A DNA stretch of 64,000 nucleotides from Sycobia sp. Sy_11 (Eukaryota; Arthropoda; Insecta; Hymenoptera; Epichrysomallidae): the NCBI GenBank assembly GCA_018907035.1, contig JACCIC010000168.1, positions 23,501-87,500 of the forward strand, read 5' to 3'. Below, piece by piece: positions 45,276 to 57,647 of the stretch (its first letter is position 1; each line of letters starts with the position of its first letter). Below the pieces are notes generated by a model, which worked only from the letters and a program-made list of their open reading frames with translations, was not told the origin of the DNA and did not search any database. A program made the translations under genes and the position numbers.

Positions 45276-45318
45276 GGGGGCGGGGGGTGGGGGTGTTGGG
45301 GGTGTTGGGCGAAGGGGG
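45276..45318 (+). repeat. Six-run G-quadruplex motif
   Basis: Six G-runs (5, 6, 5, 5, 3 and 5 G) with loops of 1, 1, 4, 4 and 4 nt, including a TGTT-spaced duplication. This is the cleanest G4 motif in the window. Confidence 0.85.
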
Positions 45319-45979
45319 TTAAGAGCCGGTAAAGACGGGTGGCTCCTCGCGCGATAAAAATAATCGAGTCCGTCGCCCGCACCGAGAAGGTTGGAGGGAC
45401 GGTCGGCGGAGGCGGGCGCACTAATTTCCACGAGGCCGGGACGTTGCACTGTATATAATTGACGGCGGACGCGGCGGATGAGGACTGGAGGGGGGGGGGC
45501 TGGGGTGGGGATTCGCGCGGGGATTTCACCCAATCCCCCCCCCGCTCCCCTTATTTCGCGCATCGGGCGATGTCGTATAGGGACGGTATAATATATGAAC
45601 AGATATGATTGCACTCAAATATGCGCGCGCGCGCGCGTCTGTGTGTGTGGTGTGTGTGTGTGTGTGTCTTGGCGTGCACGAGAACTCGAGGGCTGTCACC
45701 TCGGTTCGAGTTTTGGATGGGGTATTTCTGGATGGGAGAGCGAGAGGAAGATGGGAGAAGAGGCGTCTGGGTCTGGGATTTAGATTGGCGTCGCTCCTTG
45801 CACAACCGCGAACGCACACGCGCGCGCGCGGCTATGCGCACACGAGGGGACATCCAAGAGTAACGAGAATCGCGCTCTGGCGGGGGCGAGATTGCGGGCT
45901 TAGTCATTGCCCGGCCAGATACGGTACGTGGGAAACGTCCGTGCCGCGATAGCGCGCCTAAGTTTTCTCTCGCCGCGCC

Positions 45980-46018
<39 letters not shown>

Positions 46019-46722
46019 ATCGGTCCAACGCTACGGGCGATAATCTAGATTTTCGGCGAAGCGCCTTCTTCTTCCATCGAACTGCGCGACGACCCGACGG
46101 CCGATCCGCGAGAGCTTCGTGCAAGATCGGCGCACTCGCCCGCGAGGCGTTCGGTCCGGTGAATTTCGTCCGGGGGTTTCTGGCGCGCGGAAAGTGCCGA
46201 GGTGGCCGAATTTTTATGATCGAGCGCTCGTTCGACAATTGTCCGTCTCGCCGATGCGCGTTTACATTTATAGACCAGAGATCCGAGAATTTTGCTTGTC
46301 CAGTACTTTACTCTACGATGCAAAGTAATAGACCAACGTTATGTATCTTATTCGTAACGAATATACAGCTGTAAATATTTCTATGTCGTTTTCTTTGTGT
46401 CGCACACGGAAACAAATTGTCCTTAATCTTCGAGGGAATTCGCGCACAGCGAGGACAAAAATTTGCCACTTGCTTCGTTTCCTTTTTATTCTTTAAACTG
46501 CATTTAGATTAAGTAGTAAATGAATAAATACATACTTCCTTCCTCCAATTATATCAGAATTAGCTAATAGCATTGAACGCGCGTCGCGACCGTACCGATC
46601 ATTTTTCGATTTTTCCCTATCAATGTCTTGCTAATTGCAGTATTTGTCAATTACGGCGTCGAACGGTAAGGTTTTCACGCGATTCTCGGCCATTTTTACT
46701 GGGTAACGGTAGATGATATTCA

Positions 46723-46770
46723 GAATAATAATAATAATAATAATCATAATAAATAATAATGATAATAAAT
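46723..46770. repeat. (AAT)n array, imperfect
   Basis: AAT units broken by TAATCATAAT and GATAAT. Confidence 0.9.
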
Positions 46771-47437
46771 AAAAAAGAATAATAGTTGGCCGTTGCGAAC
46801 AAAAGTTTTATTCAACAAAACGTATATTCGTTAGTATATTGCATGTTTTTTCTTCTCCTATATATATGCAACTTATACCGAAAAAGTACCGGATAGTATA
46901 CACATACGGATAGATTGGTGAAATATAATGAAAGCTTTTGTAAGTAAAATATTATATCAATGAACAAAACGAGGGGGAGGGGCGCGGAGGGGCTGAAAAA
47001 AAAACAATGCGCTGTTGTTATTTCCCCGTTAGTACGTCGAGAGTAATTTGGGATACACCTCGTACCGAAGTAATTAGTGCACTGTGTATGTATATCAATA
47101 ACCGTGGAATAAAATATTCAATAAAAATATTTGCAAATATTGCGCAGCGCGCGCGCTGCGTATAATTGCGAGAAAGCCACCCCCCTTCACCTGCCCATCG
47201 AGAGGCAAACGAGCAGTAATTAAAAGTTATATACATATACGTAACGCAACAAAAAAAAAATAGAATAGAAAATATAATAACTTGTTTCGAACAACCCCCA
47301 TGTATATATACTCCTCCAATATGTGCGTGTGTGTGGCATGTACAATACCAATATGTCTGTATAAGTAACCATCGCGACGCTGCGTGCAAATATCGACAAA
47401 ACTGACTCCACGATGTCTTTTTTTTGTTACAGTTGAG

Positions 47438-47438
<1 letters not shown>

Positions 47439-47479
<41 letters not shown>

Positions 47480-47483
47480 GCAG
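47439..47483. repeat. (CAGCAA)n repeat
   Basis: CAA/CAG alternation identical in style to the opa repeat in the F-box gene. Confidence 0.9.
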
Positions 47484-47590
47484 GGGCCACGTCATCGAGC
47501 CGTCGCCGGCGCGAGGGCAGCCTGTAAAGTCGCTCACGCGAGGCGCGCATCTGGCGCCGACGGTGCGCCATCGCCGCCGGCGACGACTTC

Positions 47591-47690
47591 TCCGACGAGG
47601 AGGAGGAGGAGGAGGAGGAGCAGGAAGAGCAGGAGGAGGACGGGTTGGAGGAGGGGGAGGAGGACAACGACGACGACGACGAAGACCAGC
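47591..47690. repeat. (GGA)n/(GAC)n purine-rich repeat
   Basis: GAGGAGGAGG units pass into CGACGACGACGAC. Confidence 0.85.
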
Positions 47691-47769
47691 AAGACCACCG
47701 CCACGACCGAAACCGCGTTCACGGCCGAGGCCGCGGGCCCGCGCGAATGAATTTCGAAAGAGCGAGAGT

Positions 47770-47774
<5 letters not shown>

Positions 47775-47821
<47 letters not shown>
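47775..47821. repeat. (GA)23 tract
   Basis: A pure GA run. Confidence 0.95.
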
Positions 47822-47823
<2 letters not shown>

Positions 47824-47896
47824 CATAGGGCGGCTGCGACGTGCCTATATACACCTGCGCTGCGCGCCCCTGCGTGCGGCTTTATAAAACACATAC

Positions 47897-47902
47897 ATAT
47901 AT

Positions 47903-47960
<58 letters not shown>
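47897..47960. repeat. (TA)n tract with one phase shift
   Basis: TATATAATATATA at about 47910 switches register in an otherwise pure run. Confidence 0.95.
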
Positions 47961-47962
<2 letters not shown>

Positions 47963-48087
47963 CCACCCATTTCCACGCTTAAGTTACGCGGTTCGCTTCG
48001 TTTTATACATATAGATAGAATACACATCGATGATTCGCGCCTACTATGCACGTTCTTTATGTAATAAAAATACGGTCGAGGCGTTGC

Positions 48088-48120
<33 letters not shown>

Positions 48121-48121
<1 letters not shown>

Positions 48122-48390
48122 GCGTATCATCGGAGCCGCAGCCGTGCGAGATATGCGTGCGCAAGTGTATATACATACGTGTACATGCCTGCGTGTGTGT
48201 GGTGCGCGAGCGCGCCCGTGTGGCTGTGTGTGTGTGTGTGTGTGAGCGCGCGCGCGCGCGTGCGTGTCTACGCGCGTCCGCCCAACAACCGAGTACATAT
48301 AGTATACGCGTTGCAGCTGGCGAGAATCCGATGCCGCGGGAACGACACCCGTCGCTGCTGCTCCGCCGCTCCTCATAAGCACGGGTTACT
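48121..48390. other. CpG-rich patch between (TA)n tracts
   Basis: Holds TG and CG arrays at 48190-48262 and GC-rich unique DNA. No gene recognised. Confidence 0.4.
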
Positions 48391-48401
48391 ATATATGTAT
48401 G

Positions 48402-48443
<42 letters not shown>

Positions 48444-48746
48444 GACAAAAAATGTACATCGCCGCCCAGCACTAGGAGGCGCGGGGCGCGACTCCCGTTC
48501 AGTTTTTCAAGTGCGCAGAGCTTTCCCGATGTCATTTCGACGCGAGCAATGGTCGCCGATGCCGTTTTTATCGTTCTCTCTCAAAAACGTCCTCCCACCG
48601 CCCTTCTCCGAATTCTTTGTAATGCGCCGACGATACTTCACATGTACGTATATGTGTTTAAAAAAAAAAAATAACAGAAAAAAAATTGTTCGGAAAAATG
48701 TTCCTCGAGCAGCGTGGCGAAACTTAAATTATGTACGGTTATCGGG

Positions 48747-48748
<2 letters not shown>

Positions 48749-48793
<45 letters not shown>
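48749..48793. repeat. (TA)n tract
   Basis: A pure TA run. Confidence 0.95.
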
Positions 48794-48796
<3 letters not shown>

Positions 48797-49070
48797 TTCG
48801 ATTTTTCTCTTTATTATATCTCGAGCTCTCTCTCCGCGAGATGCATCGCGTCAGCGCAGGCGAGCAGTATGCATAAGCAAAGATAAAGACAAAGAAGAAT
48901 AAGAAGAAGGATCAGGATAAGAAGAAGGGGATACGACAAAAATGCATCCCACGGACACTTTTTACTTTTGTATAATGATCTATATATATATATACTTTTT
49001 ATTCTTTGTTAGCCAGATGACCGCGACGATAGGGTCATATGCATTATGTAATATTATAATATGCAAAATT

Positions 49071-49072
<2 letters not shown>

Positions 49073-49120
<48 letters not shown>
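49073..49120. repeat. (TA)n tract
   Basis: A pure TA run preceded by ATTATAATATGCAAAATTACAATATA. Confidence 0.95.
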
Positions 49121-49124
<4 letters not shown>

Positions 49125-50096
49125 TGTATGTATGTAGGTATTCAGCATAATTTGTTATTGTGTGATTATTGTTTCGCGCCCCGTCGGCGAGCCTCACACT
49201 TGGCGGCATTTGTTTTTAGTTTCTAGATTGTTATATAGATATAGATTAAACGGCGAAGAGACAAGCGCCTGTCCAGACACCCGGGGGTGTATGCTCGGTA
49301 CAGGAAAGCTTCGCGCGCACCGTCGCTCGAGCCACAGCCCAATCTAGTTGATAACGTACGGACGAGAAGGGCCCTTCGAAAAATTACCAAAAGCCACAGT
49401 TGATTAAGTGCGTATGATTAAGGGAAAAAACTGTTTCTCGTTTCTAACTTATTTTTTGTTTGTTTTTTTTGTGTTTTTTTTTTTTTTTTTTGATTGTTTT
49501 TTCAATCATTCATATGTAACATTTCGAAGGAAGTGTCGTCACACACCCGTGCGTTATCGGATCGATCCGCCTGCGCTGCTTGGTCGCGCCTCGCCCCGCC
49601 GTCGATCATCCATCCCCTCTCTACCGTTCTTCGTGTTCTCGCGCGCGCAACAGATGAGAAACAACGATGAGAAAAGCAGAACTCCGTTCTCCGTTAATTT
49701 AACGAGTGCAAAAGTTGCGCGTCGCACCGTCGCGAGTCGCACGTAGCAGTCATTGTCGTCAACGGTCGACGCGCCAGCCCGCGGCTCGGTTGCGCGCGAC
49801 TTTGGCAGCTGGTCGAATTTTCCCCGTCCACGGCGGCGAGGGAGGGACCGTTTCGCCGAATTTCCCCGGATACGGGCAGCGGGCGTACGATGCGTTGACG
49901 CGTCCGACCTAACCCCACCTCTATTACCAGTCTCGGCCGATAATGCTTTAACGCTTTTATCCGCGCTTCATTTCTTTTTTAATCCGCGCATCCTCGGTAA
50001 TTCATCAGGGCCTCACGTTCTCGCGCGCACGCGCGCGAGTTTGCGAAACGCTCGGCTCTCGGCGTCGGAAACTTGCGTTTTCCTCCATTTTCTCGG

Positions 50097-50140
<44 letters not shown>

Positions 50141-50740
50141 TTCTCGATCTTTAGCGCTCTACCCGTGAATCCCGAGCGTTCTCAAAGTGATAATACCATA
50201 TGCGCCGACGAGAAGAACCGTATAATTATTTGCGCAATTACTCGTTTTTTCCTTCTCTCCTCCCCCCTCTCACTCTCGCCCCCCTCTCTCTCTCTCTCTC
50301 TCCTACGCCTCGTCAATAGTGCAGCGTGAATTTCTTATCGACGGACGACGTTCTTTCTACTACTACTACGTCTTCTTCTAGTTCATACGTACCTATGGCG
50401 AATCGATATTTAAGTCCGTTCGAAAAATTACAGTGCTACTTATCGATTTCATTGCAAGAATTAGAATATATTTTTTTTTGTATATATATAATAGATAAGT
50501 GAACGTGTAGTCCGAGGAATTATTTGGAACTTTTTTTGCTGTACCAAAAAGGAACTTGGTGGGAGGGGGGGGGGCAAAAGTTCCGTAAAGTTGAGTTTTT
50601 TACGCAGGTTGATTATTTTCCAAAGCGTGCGCGTGGGTAAAACAGCCAATACGGTTATGCAATGGTGGTATTGTCGATTGTATTGTTTTTCCTTGTATAA
50701 AGCATTTGCATCTTGCGTTGTGAAAATCTCGCACGTGCAT

Positions 50741-50741
<1 letters not shown>

Positions 50742-50794
<53 letters not shown>
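50742..50794. repeat. (AT)26 tract
   Basis: A pure AT run. Confidence 0.95.
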
Positions 50795-50797
<3 letters not shown>

Positions 50798-51344
50798 TAT
50801 CGTCATTGCCATCGGAACTCCTCCCCTCGTCCGCAGCCACTGCGCGATATCCTTCGTCCAACTGGTTCTACGAGTTCCGCGTTCGCTTTTTTTTTATCTT
50901 TTTCGTTTTTTTGTCGTGTTTTTTTTTTTGCATCCGTACGCACGCACGAACGCACGGCCGACGAAAGAGTCGAACGCGCAGCGCCACGCGATCGTCGTTC
51001 TTCGTTAAAATGCTAATCCTCCTTGGCGAGAGGTGGGGGGGGGGAGAGCAGGGGCGGAAGGAGGTCTACTAAACAGACACAACGGCCGAAGGGTCGAAGT
51101 CCGAGGGCCGCCCCGGCGCCCGCCGGGGGCTCTCGCGGCATCGTATCGCGAATGGAAAGAGACAGAACTACGCCCGACTCTTTCGTCCTGCCTTCGTTCT
51201 CTCGCGGAATCGACGAGACAGCGGGTATTATACGCCAGAGACGCGTACTTTACTCGTGCGTGTATATATGTGTGCGTGCGTCGTTGCCTTTCTTCCTTTT
51301 TTACGTCGAACGCATTCGCGATGGGGAAAATGTAATATCTACGT

Positions 51345-51347
<3 letters not shown>

Positions 51348-51398
<51 letters not shown>
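51348..51398. repeat. (AT)25 tract
   Basis: An AT run followed by GGATGTGTGTGTGC. Confidence 0.95.
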
Positions 51399-51400
<2 letters not shown>

Positions 51401-51827
51401 ATGTGTGTGTGCACGAGTATATAGGAGAGGAGTTCCGTTAACGACTTTTTCTCGTCGGTTCGCGCGCGGGTGGATGCCGGGACGAGGAACGAGGGGGCAG
51501 TTGCGCGGGAAAGAAGCGGAGCGGGGCTAGTTGCGCGAATGTGGGAGAGACGCGAAGAAGAAGGAGGAAGAGGAGGTGATGGGGGAGGAGGGAAGGCAGC
51601 GTCGGACGAACCCTTTTATACCCGAGGCGAGCAACCTCCCCCCCCCCCCATCTCCTACTTTCCCTGGCGCGTATACTCGTCCCCCCTCGACCATTTCCCC
51701 ACGTAGTTTTTCTTCTTTTTCTCCTTCTACTTCTTTTTATCTCGTCTCTAATATATGGAACGAGCATAGACAAGGAGAGAGATAAAGAGAGGGGCAGAGA
51801 AATGGATAGGAAAAAAGCGATAGATGG

Positions 51828-51866
<39 letters not shown>

Positions 51867-52410
51867 AGTAGGGGTTCGGTGGTAGATACGACCGAGATAA
51901 ACAATGATACTCGAGATCATTAATGCAGGGAGACATCTCTCATTTTTCTCGTCCACCGTATTATTCCAGGAAGACATATATTGATTTTGGTTTTCTTTTT
52001 TGTACTTGTTGTTCCTTTGTCCTAACGGCAATCCGCGTATACCGTACATTACATGCCAAACCAGATTTCTTTTCAACCCTTGCCACCTTACCACCACCCG
52101 TTTCGCGTATACAGCATACCTGCACAATTTTCAGCCCTTATACATATATTATCAGGCACGCGATAGTGGCAGAGGGATGGGAGGGGGGGCGGGGCAGCGA
52201 CTGGTGCGCTCTACTGGACTATCCTATACATTTATATATATATACATGAACACGACAGAACCGTGCCGACCACCCCGGCGACGCGATCCCCGCGGGCCAG
52301 CTCGCGGTCGCATATACACGATGAGCACAAAGCGTGCTCTATACCCGGGCGCCTCTACCTGTATACGTAAAAGAACGATTATTAGCTTGTTTTTAGTATT
52401 TATACCAATA

Positions 52411-52451
<41 letters not shown>

Positions 52452-52568
52452 CAATAGTAATAATAATAGTAATGTAATAACGATAATTATAACCGGTGCG
52501 CGCCTGGATTCCGTCGCCACGGTCGGTCTGACCATTTATACTTTATCACAGCGGTCGCGCGTTAACTT

Positions 52569-52570
<2 letters not shown>

Positions 52571-52630
<60 letters not shown>
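52571..52630. repeat. (AT)n tract with phase shift
   Basis: The register switches at ATATTATAT near 52620. Confidence 0.95.
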
Positions 52631-52632
<2 letters not shown>

Positions 52633-52782
52633 ATAGAGCAAGAAGAACCGTATCGCATGTATAATACGAGAAAGAAAAGCAACGACACCTGCATTTATAT
52701 AGTTGATCGCGGTTACAGGGAGGATGCGCGGGTGGTTCGTAAAGAATTGAAGCACATATGTGTATTTGTCTGTGAGCGGCAA

Positions 52783-52788
<6 letters not shown>

Positions 52789-52838
<50 letters not shown>
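52789..52838. repeat. (GA)25 tract
   Basis: One of the longest GA runs here. Confidence 0.95.
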
Positions 52839-52842
<4 letters not shown>

Positions 52843-52932
52843 AAGTGCGCTCGGTATTACCCCTTTGGTCTGGTGTATATATACGGACCTGATCTCCGTT
52901 CAGCCATACTCGCGAATAACGCAGGACAGATC

Positions 52933-52934
<2 letters not shown>

Positions 52935-52993
<59 letters not shown>
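52935..52993. repeat. (TA)29 tract
   Basis: A pure TA run. Confidence 0.95.
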
Positions 52994-52998
<5 letters not shown>

Positions 52999-53310
52999 GT
53001 GTAGTCCGTGTCCGTGTCCGATGAGTCTAATACGTTATGAGTGTGTGAGTATGTGCGCGACGCGATTGCAATTATATATGCGCCGGAGACAGGGAGAGAG
53101 AGAGAGAGAAACGAACACGCCGCATGTATACATCCATGCATATATATATACATCGGTTAGCTTCGTGCGCGGAAAGTCGGCGAGTCTAGCGGCAGCAGCG
53201 GCGGGCGTCTATAAACGCGTATATTTATGTAACTGACAATGAGATAATGTTGCGATGCGCGATCGATGCGGAATGCGCCGAATCGAGTTCTCTCCTCGCG
53301 CTCGACCTGA

Positions 53311-53369
<59 letters not shown>
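53311..53369. repeat. (TA)29 tract
   Basis: A pure TA run. Confidence 0.95.
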
Positions 53370-53373
<4 letters not shown>

Positions 53374-53597
53374 GATCCAACGATACACATATATGTATAT
53401 AATAGTGCATTGTAAGCGAGAAGGTAGGCAAGCAAGCGAGCGCGCGCGCGCTGCAGTGCGCCTGCACTCGAGTACTCTCGTGAAAATAACAACTCTCGTG
53501 TGTCTGCGTAGTATAAGAGAACGGGCGAGCATGTGTATGTGTATGTGTATGAATTGGCATGTGTGAACTTATATATATATGCCTATATATATGTACG

Positions 53598-53602
<5 letters not shown>

Positions 53603-53659
<57 letters not shown>
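53603..53659. repeat. (TA)28 tract
   Basis: A TA run preceded by imperfect TATG units. Confidence 0.95.
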
Positions 53660-53662
<3 letters not shown>

Positions 53663-53779
53663 AGCGAGGGAAATTTGCATGCGTGCAGCACAGCTGTGCA
53701 GCGCTTCGGGCGATGCAGCCGCAGCTTCTACATAATACCGTGATGTGCTGCAACGCTTTTTGGCCGTGCCGTGCTGGGA

Positions 53780-53780
<1 letters not shown>

Positions 53781-53828
<48 letters not shown>
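53781..53828. repeat. (TA)24 tract
   Basis: A pure TA run. Confidence 0.95.
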
Positions 53829-53829
<1 letters not shown>

Positions 53830-54022
53830 CTCATCAGAGGGATGAGGGAATGTCGGTCCGGCGAGAAGAGTGAGAAGAGTATGTAGCGGGGGAAATGTGC
53901 AAGCATATTATAAAGAAAAAATAGAAATGCGCATGGGGTGAACTATATATATAGTGAGAGTATTAGGAGCATCTTGTATAATGCGTAACGCGAGCAACGA
54001 AGAGGGGCGACACGCGCGCCCT

Positions 54023-54077
54023 TACACACACACACACACAGACACACACAGACACACATACCCGCACACACACATTA
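54023..54077. repeat. (CA)n array with GACA interruptions
   Basis: ACACACACAGACACACACAGACACACATA; the interruptions recur every 10 nt. Confidence 0.9.
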
Positions 54078-54390
54078 TATATAATAATATAATGTATAAT
54101 GCCAGAGAAGTTGAAGTATCGCGAATTCGCCTATATATGTAATTATACACACACGCACACACACACACACAGAGATCCAAACAGTACGGATATGTATTGC
54201 ATGATTATTCGCGTGCGCGTGTTAACGTATATTATCTTTATAAATCATATACATATATACAGCCACATACCAGGCACCCGCGCACGTGAAAATATATATA
54301 TGAAATAGCAAAAATTTTCGGCCGCCCCTCCCCCCGCCCCGCGGTACGATTCGCGATCCTCTTTATTCCTTTTTGTCGTATATCAAGATC

Positions 54391-54462
54391 ATTACTACTA
54401 TTATTATGAATATGATTATTATTTTTATTATTACTATTATTATTATTATGATGATGATGATG

Positions 54463-54495
<33 letters not shown>

Positions 54496-54526
54496 ATTAT
54501 TATTAATATTATTATTATTATTATTC
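54391..54526. repeat. (ATT)n/(ATG)n trinucleotide array
   Basis: ATT units with an inner (ATG)5 block near 54450 and two AATATT breaks. It is 136 nt long, the longest trinucleotide array in the window. Confidence 0.95.
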
Positions 54527-55814
54527 CTGTACTTTGCATTGTAAATATAAAAGAAAAAAAATTAAAAAGAAAAAACGAAGCACTCCGCACCGACACTGCG
54601 GAAATACGACGATGCGTGCATGTAAATAGGGAGAAACATGAAAAATGTTTGTTAAATAAAGAATATGTTACGTTTTCTAAGAAAATACAATGTTTTCTCA
54701 TTTATCCTATCTGTAGCACCTTTTTTCCATTGTCCTCCCATTCCTTGCGCTGCTTTTTTTTATTTTTTTATTTTTTATTCGGGGCTACCGCTTGAACAAC
54801 CGGGGCTAAAACATATTTCAGACCTCAAGTGTCTTATTAATGCAGTACGTTTGATCTTTGTTCGATGCAATTACAAAGAATTGCAGATAAAATTTAAAAT
54901 CGTTTTGTCTTAAATTGAATTAAAAATAGTCGATTTCGAAATCATTGAAAATCACGTATTGTTATTAATATTAAATTATTGAAGGCTTAAGTCGTGACCG
55001 TAAGGTCTGCCAAAAAACGAATAAATCGAGACAAGAATGATTAATAACTTGTATTTATGTAACATATGTATTGTCAATACAAAGAATAGAAGAAGATAAA
55101 TATATATTCCTAACAAAATAAATGGTTCATTTTATTTAGAAGAATATAAATTTTCAAAATAATAATTTAACCTGGAGCATAATAAGAAAGCAAGAGAAAC
55201 GTATCAGTAAAGTTGTAAAATATTCAGTTTATCTGATTTCTTAGCTATTGAATAGCCATTAATTTTTTTTTTGTTTTTTTTTTCTATAAAATTTTGATTT
55301 AAGTACAAATTATTAAGACTCTTCCTGTAATTAGATGTAGCCGAAATGTCCCTTTGATCACACTGTTCGAGAATTTATACGTAACGTAAAAGCAATGCAG
55401 CGCTAGGTATGTAATTTGTCAATCTACATTGTTTCAGTTATTTATTTTTTTTTTTTTTTAATCATTTCCTTTTGATATATTGAAAACCATTAACGTTGCA
55501 CATTCCCGCATTCCTGATGTTATAAAAAAGTCTATCGTTTATATTTATATAGATATCTATATAATTTGTATGCGAATATGCCACCTTGAAGAGCTTGAAG
55601 AGATCCAGGAGGATAAACCTGGGGAATTCTGCTGCGAGTCAAGCGCACATACGTTATAACGTTCGTTCGTTTCTCAAACGATGATGCTGGCTCGAAGCGG
55701 GCCTCTCGTCCGTCCAGACCCTCCCCTCTATCGACGACGTCGATTGATTTCGACGAATTTTCACGGGAGCACGGGGACACTTTGAATTTTTTCTATATCA
55801 TTTCAGTCGTCAAG

Positions 55815-55817
<3 letters not shown>

Positions 55818-55861
<44 letters not shown>
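55818..55861. repeat. (AT)22 tract
   Basis: A pure AT run. Confidence 0.95.
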
Positions 55862-55865
<4 letters not shown>

Positions 55866-56524
55866 CGCATGCCGCGATGGCTGCCAAATGGGAAAATTCC
55901 GATTTGAGGCGACTGAAGAAAGTGGACGACGTGTAAAATATCTAGAATCGTTCGACTTAAACAGGTAAGAAATCCCACTCGTTTTTTCTACATTCAGACG
56001 ATTTTTCGGGCAATATGCCCCTTTGCTTAGCTCGAAACATAACGTTCTTGCAGAGTCCTTATAACAAATACATTTACCATTGATCTCCTATTGTTCAACG
56101 TAATTATTCTCATTTAGAATACGTCCATTACTATGTACGTGTAAAAACTAGTTTTCTCGTAATATGTTGAGCGTGTTATTGCATCCCGCAAGTGCACGGC
56201 GATAAATATTTTCTTCGTATAATTAAACGAACATTTCAATTACCAGGCCATATGCCTTAATATGGATTATTATTACACGTATGTCACAAAGTTAGTATAT
56301 ATAATTGTATAATATAGAGCTCGTTATGAATGACGCGCTACATATAAAAATAATAAAAAGACGATATTTACTTTTATTAATATATTGACGTATATGTATA
56401 TGTTAGGAGTATGCACATGTAATACGATGAATCGTCTGAGCAGCACAAGACCATCGGTGATATCGCATTTAGCATTTGTTTAACATAATTTTTAAATTTT
56501 TAATACGCCTCAATCAAGGTTTTT

Positions 56525-56526
<2 letters not shown>

Positions 56527-56582
<56 letters not shown>

Positions 56583-56734
56583 CGTATATACATATAATAT
56601 TTTTAGTACCTAGACAATTACGTAATCTTTCGACTTTGCTACAGTATAATCTAATACGGAAGTCATAATTTATATACATTGAAAGCGATCCTCTCCACTG
56701 CAATCCCAACGTAATAGGGCCTAATAATGTACGA

Positions 56735-56787
<53 letters not shown>

Positions 56788-56860
56788 GTATGTACTTACC
56801 ACTGTGTAATGCATAAATTGTTCCAATCTTATGACAATTATCAGCAAATTTAAAATCTCG

Positions 56861-56910
<50 letters not shown>
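56527..56910. repeat. Three (TA)n tracts in 384 nt
   Basis: 56527-56577, 56738-56786 and 56863-56910, separated by unique AT-rich DNA. Confidence 0.95.
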
Positions 56911-56913
<3 letters not shown>

Positions 56914-57329
56914 CTTATTCCGTTTCTCCCATGCTCCCTTCGTTTCTAAAATTAGCCTCGGTGTCTAAATTTCCGCAATATATAGATAAAAGGACGCCCG
57001 CTCGAAAAGAATATTCCGACATTTACTAATTTCCGAGAAATGTCCATACATTTGCGAGCAAATTATTCCTCCTCCGTCAACCTTTTCCATATATGAAATA
57101 TATATATATATATTCATATATATATACATTTACGTCAGGCATGGCGAAGTCATTTTTTTCCTTCCCTCCTATACCTATATCTATAATATAATACCCGTGC
57201 GAGCCGCGAACGCGCTGGGCTCCGCACAACTTTTGGCTAGGTGGTGCGTGCCGCCGCTCCACGTACGAAAGAAGATGAAATATATATATATACGGGCTGG
57301 TCTGAATTACGTAAGGTCCGGTTGATCCA

Positions 57330-57330
57330 C

Positions 57331-57374
<44 letters not shown>
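57330..57374. repeat. (TA)22 tract
   Basis: A pure TA run. Confidence 0.95.
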
Positions 57375-57378
<4 letters not shown>

Positions 57379-57576
57379 CTCTTTGCCATAATTTTTTTTT
57401 CTTCATCTTCTGATTATATGTCTACGAATGTATATAAAAGAGCCTCTCTCCCCTTTGCCCACCCTTCTCTTCCCCATCGCTCTTTCTCTCTCGCTCTCTC
57501 ACTCTCTCACTCTCTCCTTCTCTCTTCAGCTTTCCTTATAAATACATGTTCCGAGCTCGTTGGATATCCAGACCTC

Positions 57577-57587
<11 letters not shown>

Positions 57588-57644
<57 letters not shown>
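57588..57644. repeat. (CT)28 tract
   Basis: The longest CT run in the window. Confidence 0.97.

Positions 57645-57647
<3 letters not shown>

Larger units (their letters stand above)
45171..47432. other. Geneless region beginning with a CpG/G-rich patch
   Basis: 45.17-45.56 kb is GC-rich with a strong G-run cluster. Short TG/CG arrays follow at 45630-45668 and 45981-46019, then AT-rich unique DNA with an AAT array at 46723-46770. No gene recognised. Confidence 0.55.
47433..47750 (+). other. Candidate exon with Gln run after a splice-acceptor-like site
   Basis: TCTTTTTTTTGTTACAG ends at 47432, a good acceptor with polypyrimidine tract. From 47433 the frame reads LRQ, about fifteen more Gln, then a basic Arg/Thr/Ala-rich tail ending at TGA 47748. 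A CAG/CAA run (47439-47483) and a GGA/GAC run (47591-47690) explain most of the composition. There is no ATG, no domain and no known upstream exon in phase, so coding status is doubtful. It could be a non-coding exon or just repeats. Confidence 0.2.
48391..55000. other. Geneless region, TA/GA/CA/ATT arrays
   Basis: TA tracts at 48409-48440, 48749-48793, 49073-49120, 50742-50794, 51348-51398, 52412-52448, 52571-52630, 52935-52993, 53311-53369, 53603-53659 and 53781-53828. GA at 51831-51862 and 52789-52838, CA at 54023-54077 and 54148-54171. A GC-richer patch at 49.54-49.94 kb shows no domain. No gene recognised. Confidence 0.6.
55001..57320. other. AT-rich unique sequence with four (TA)n tracts
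   Basis: TA tracts at 55818-55861, 56527-56577, 56738-56786 and 56863-56910. No frame of interest and no RNA gene seen. Confidence 0.6.

Noticed and set aside
45907..46374. 155-codon plus-strand ORF
   Set aside because: Contains a VCVCVC block from a TG array. The remainder has no domain and composition is not gene-like.
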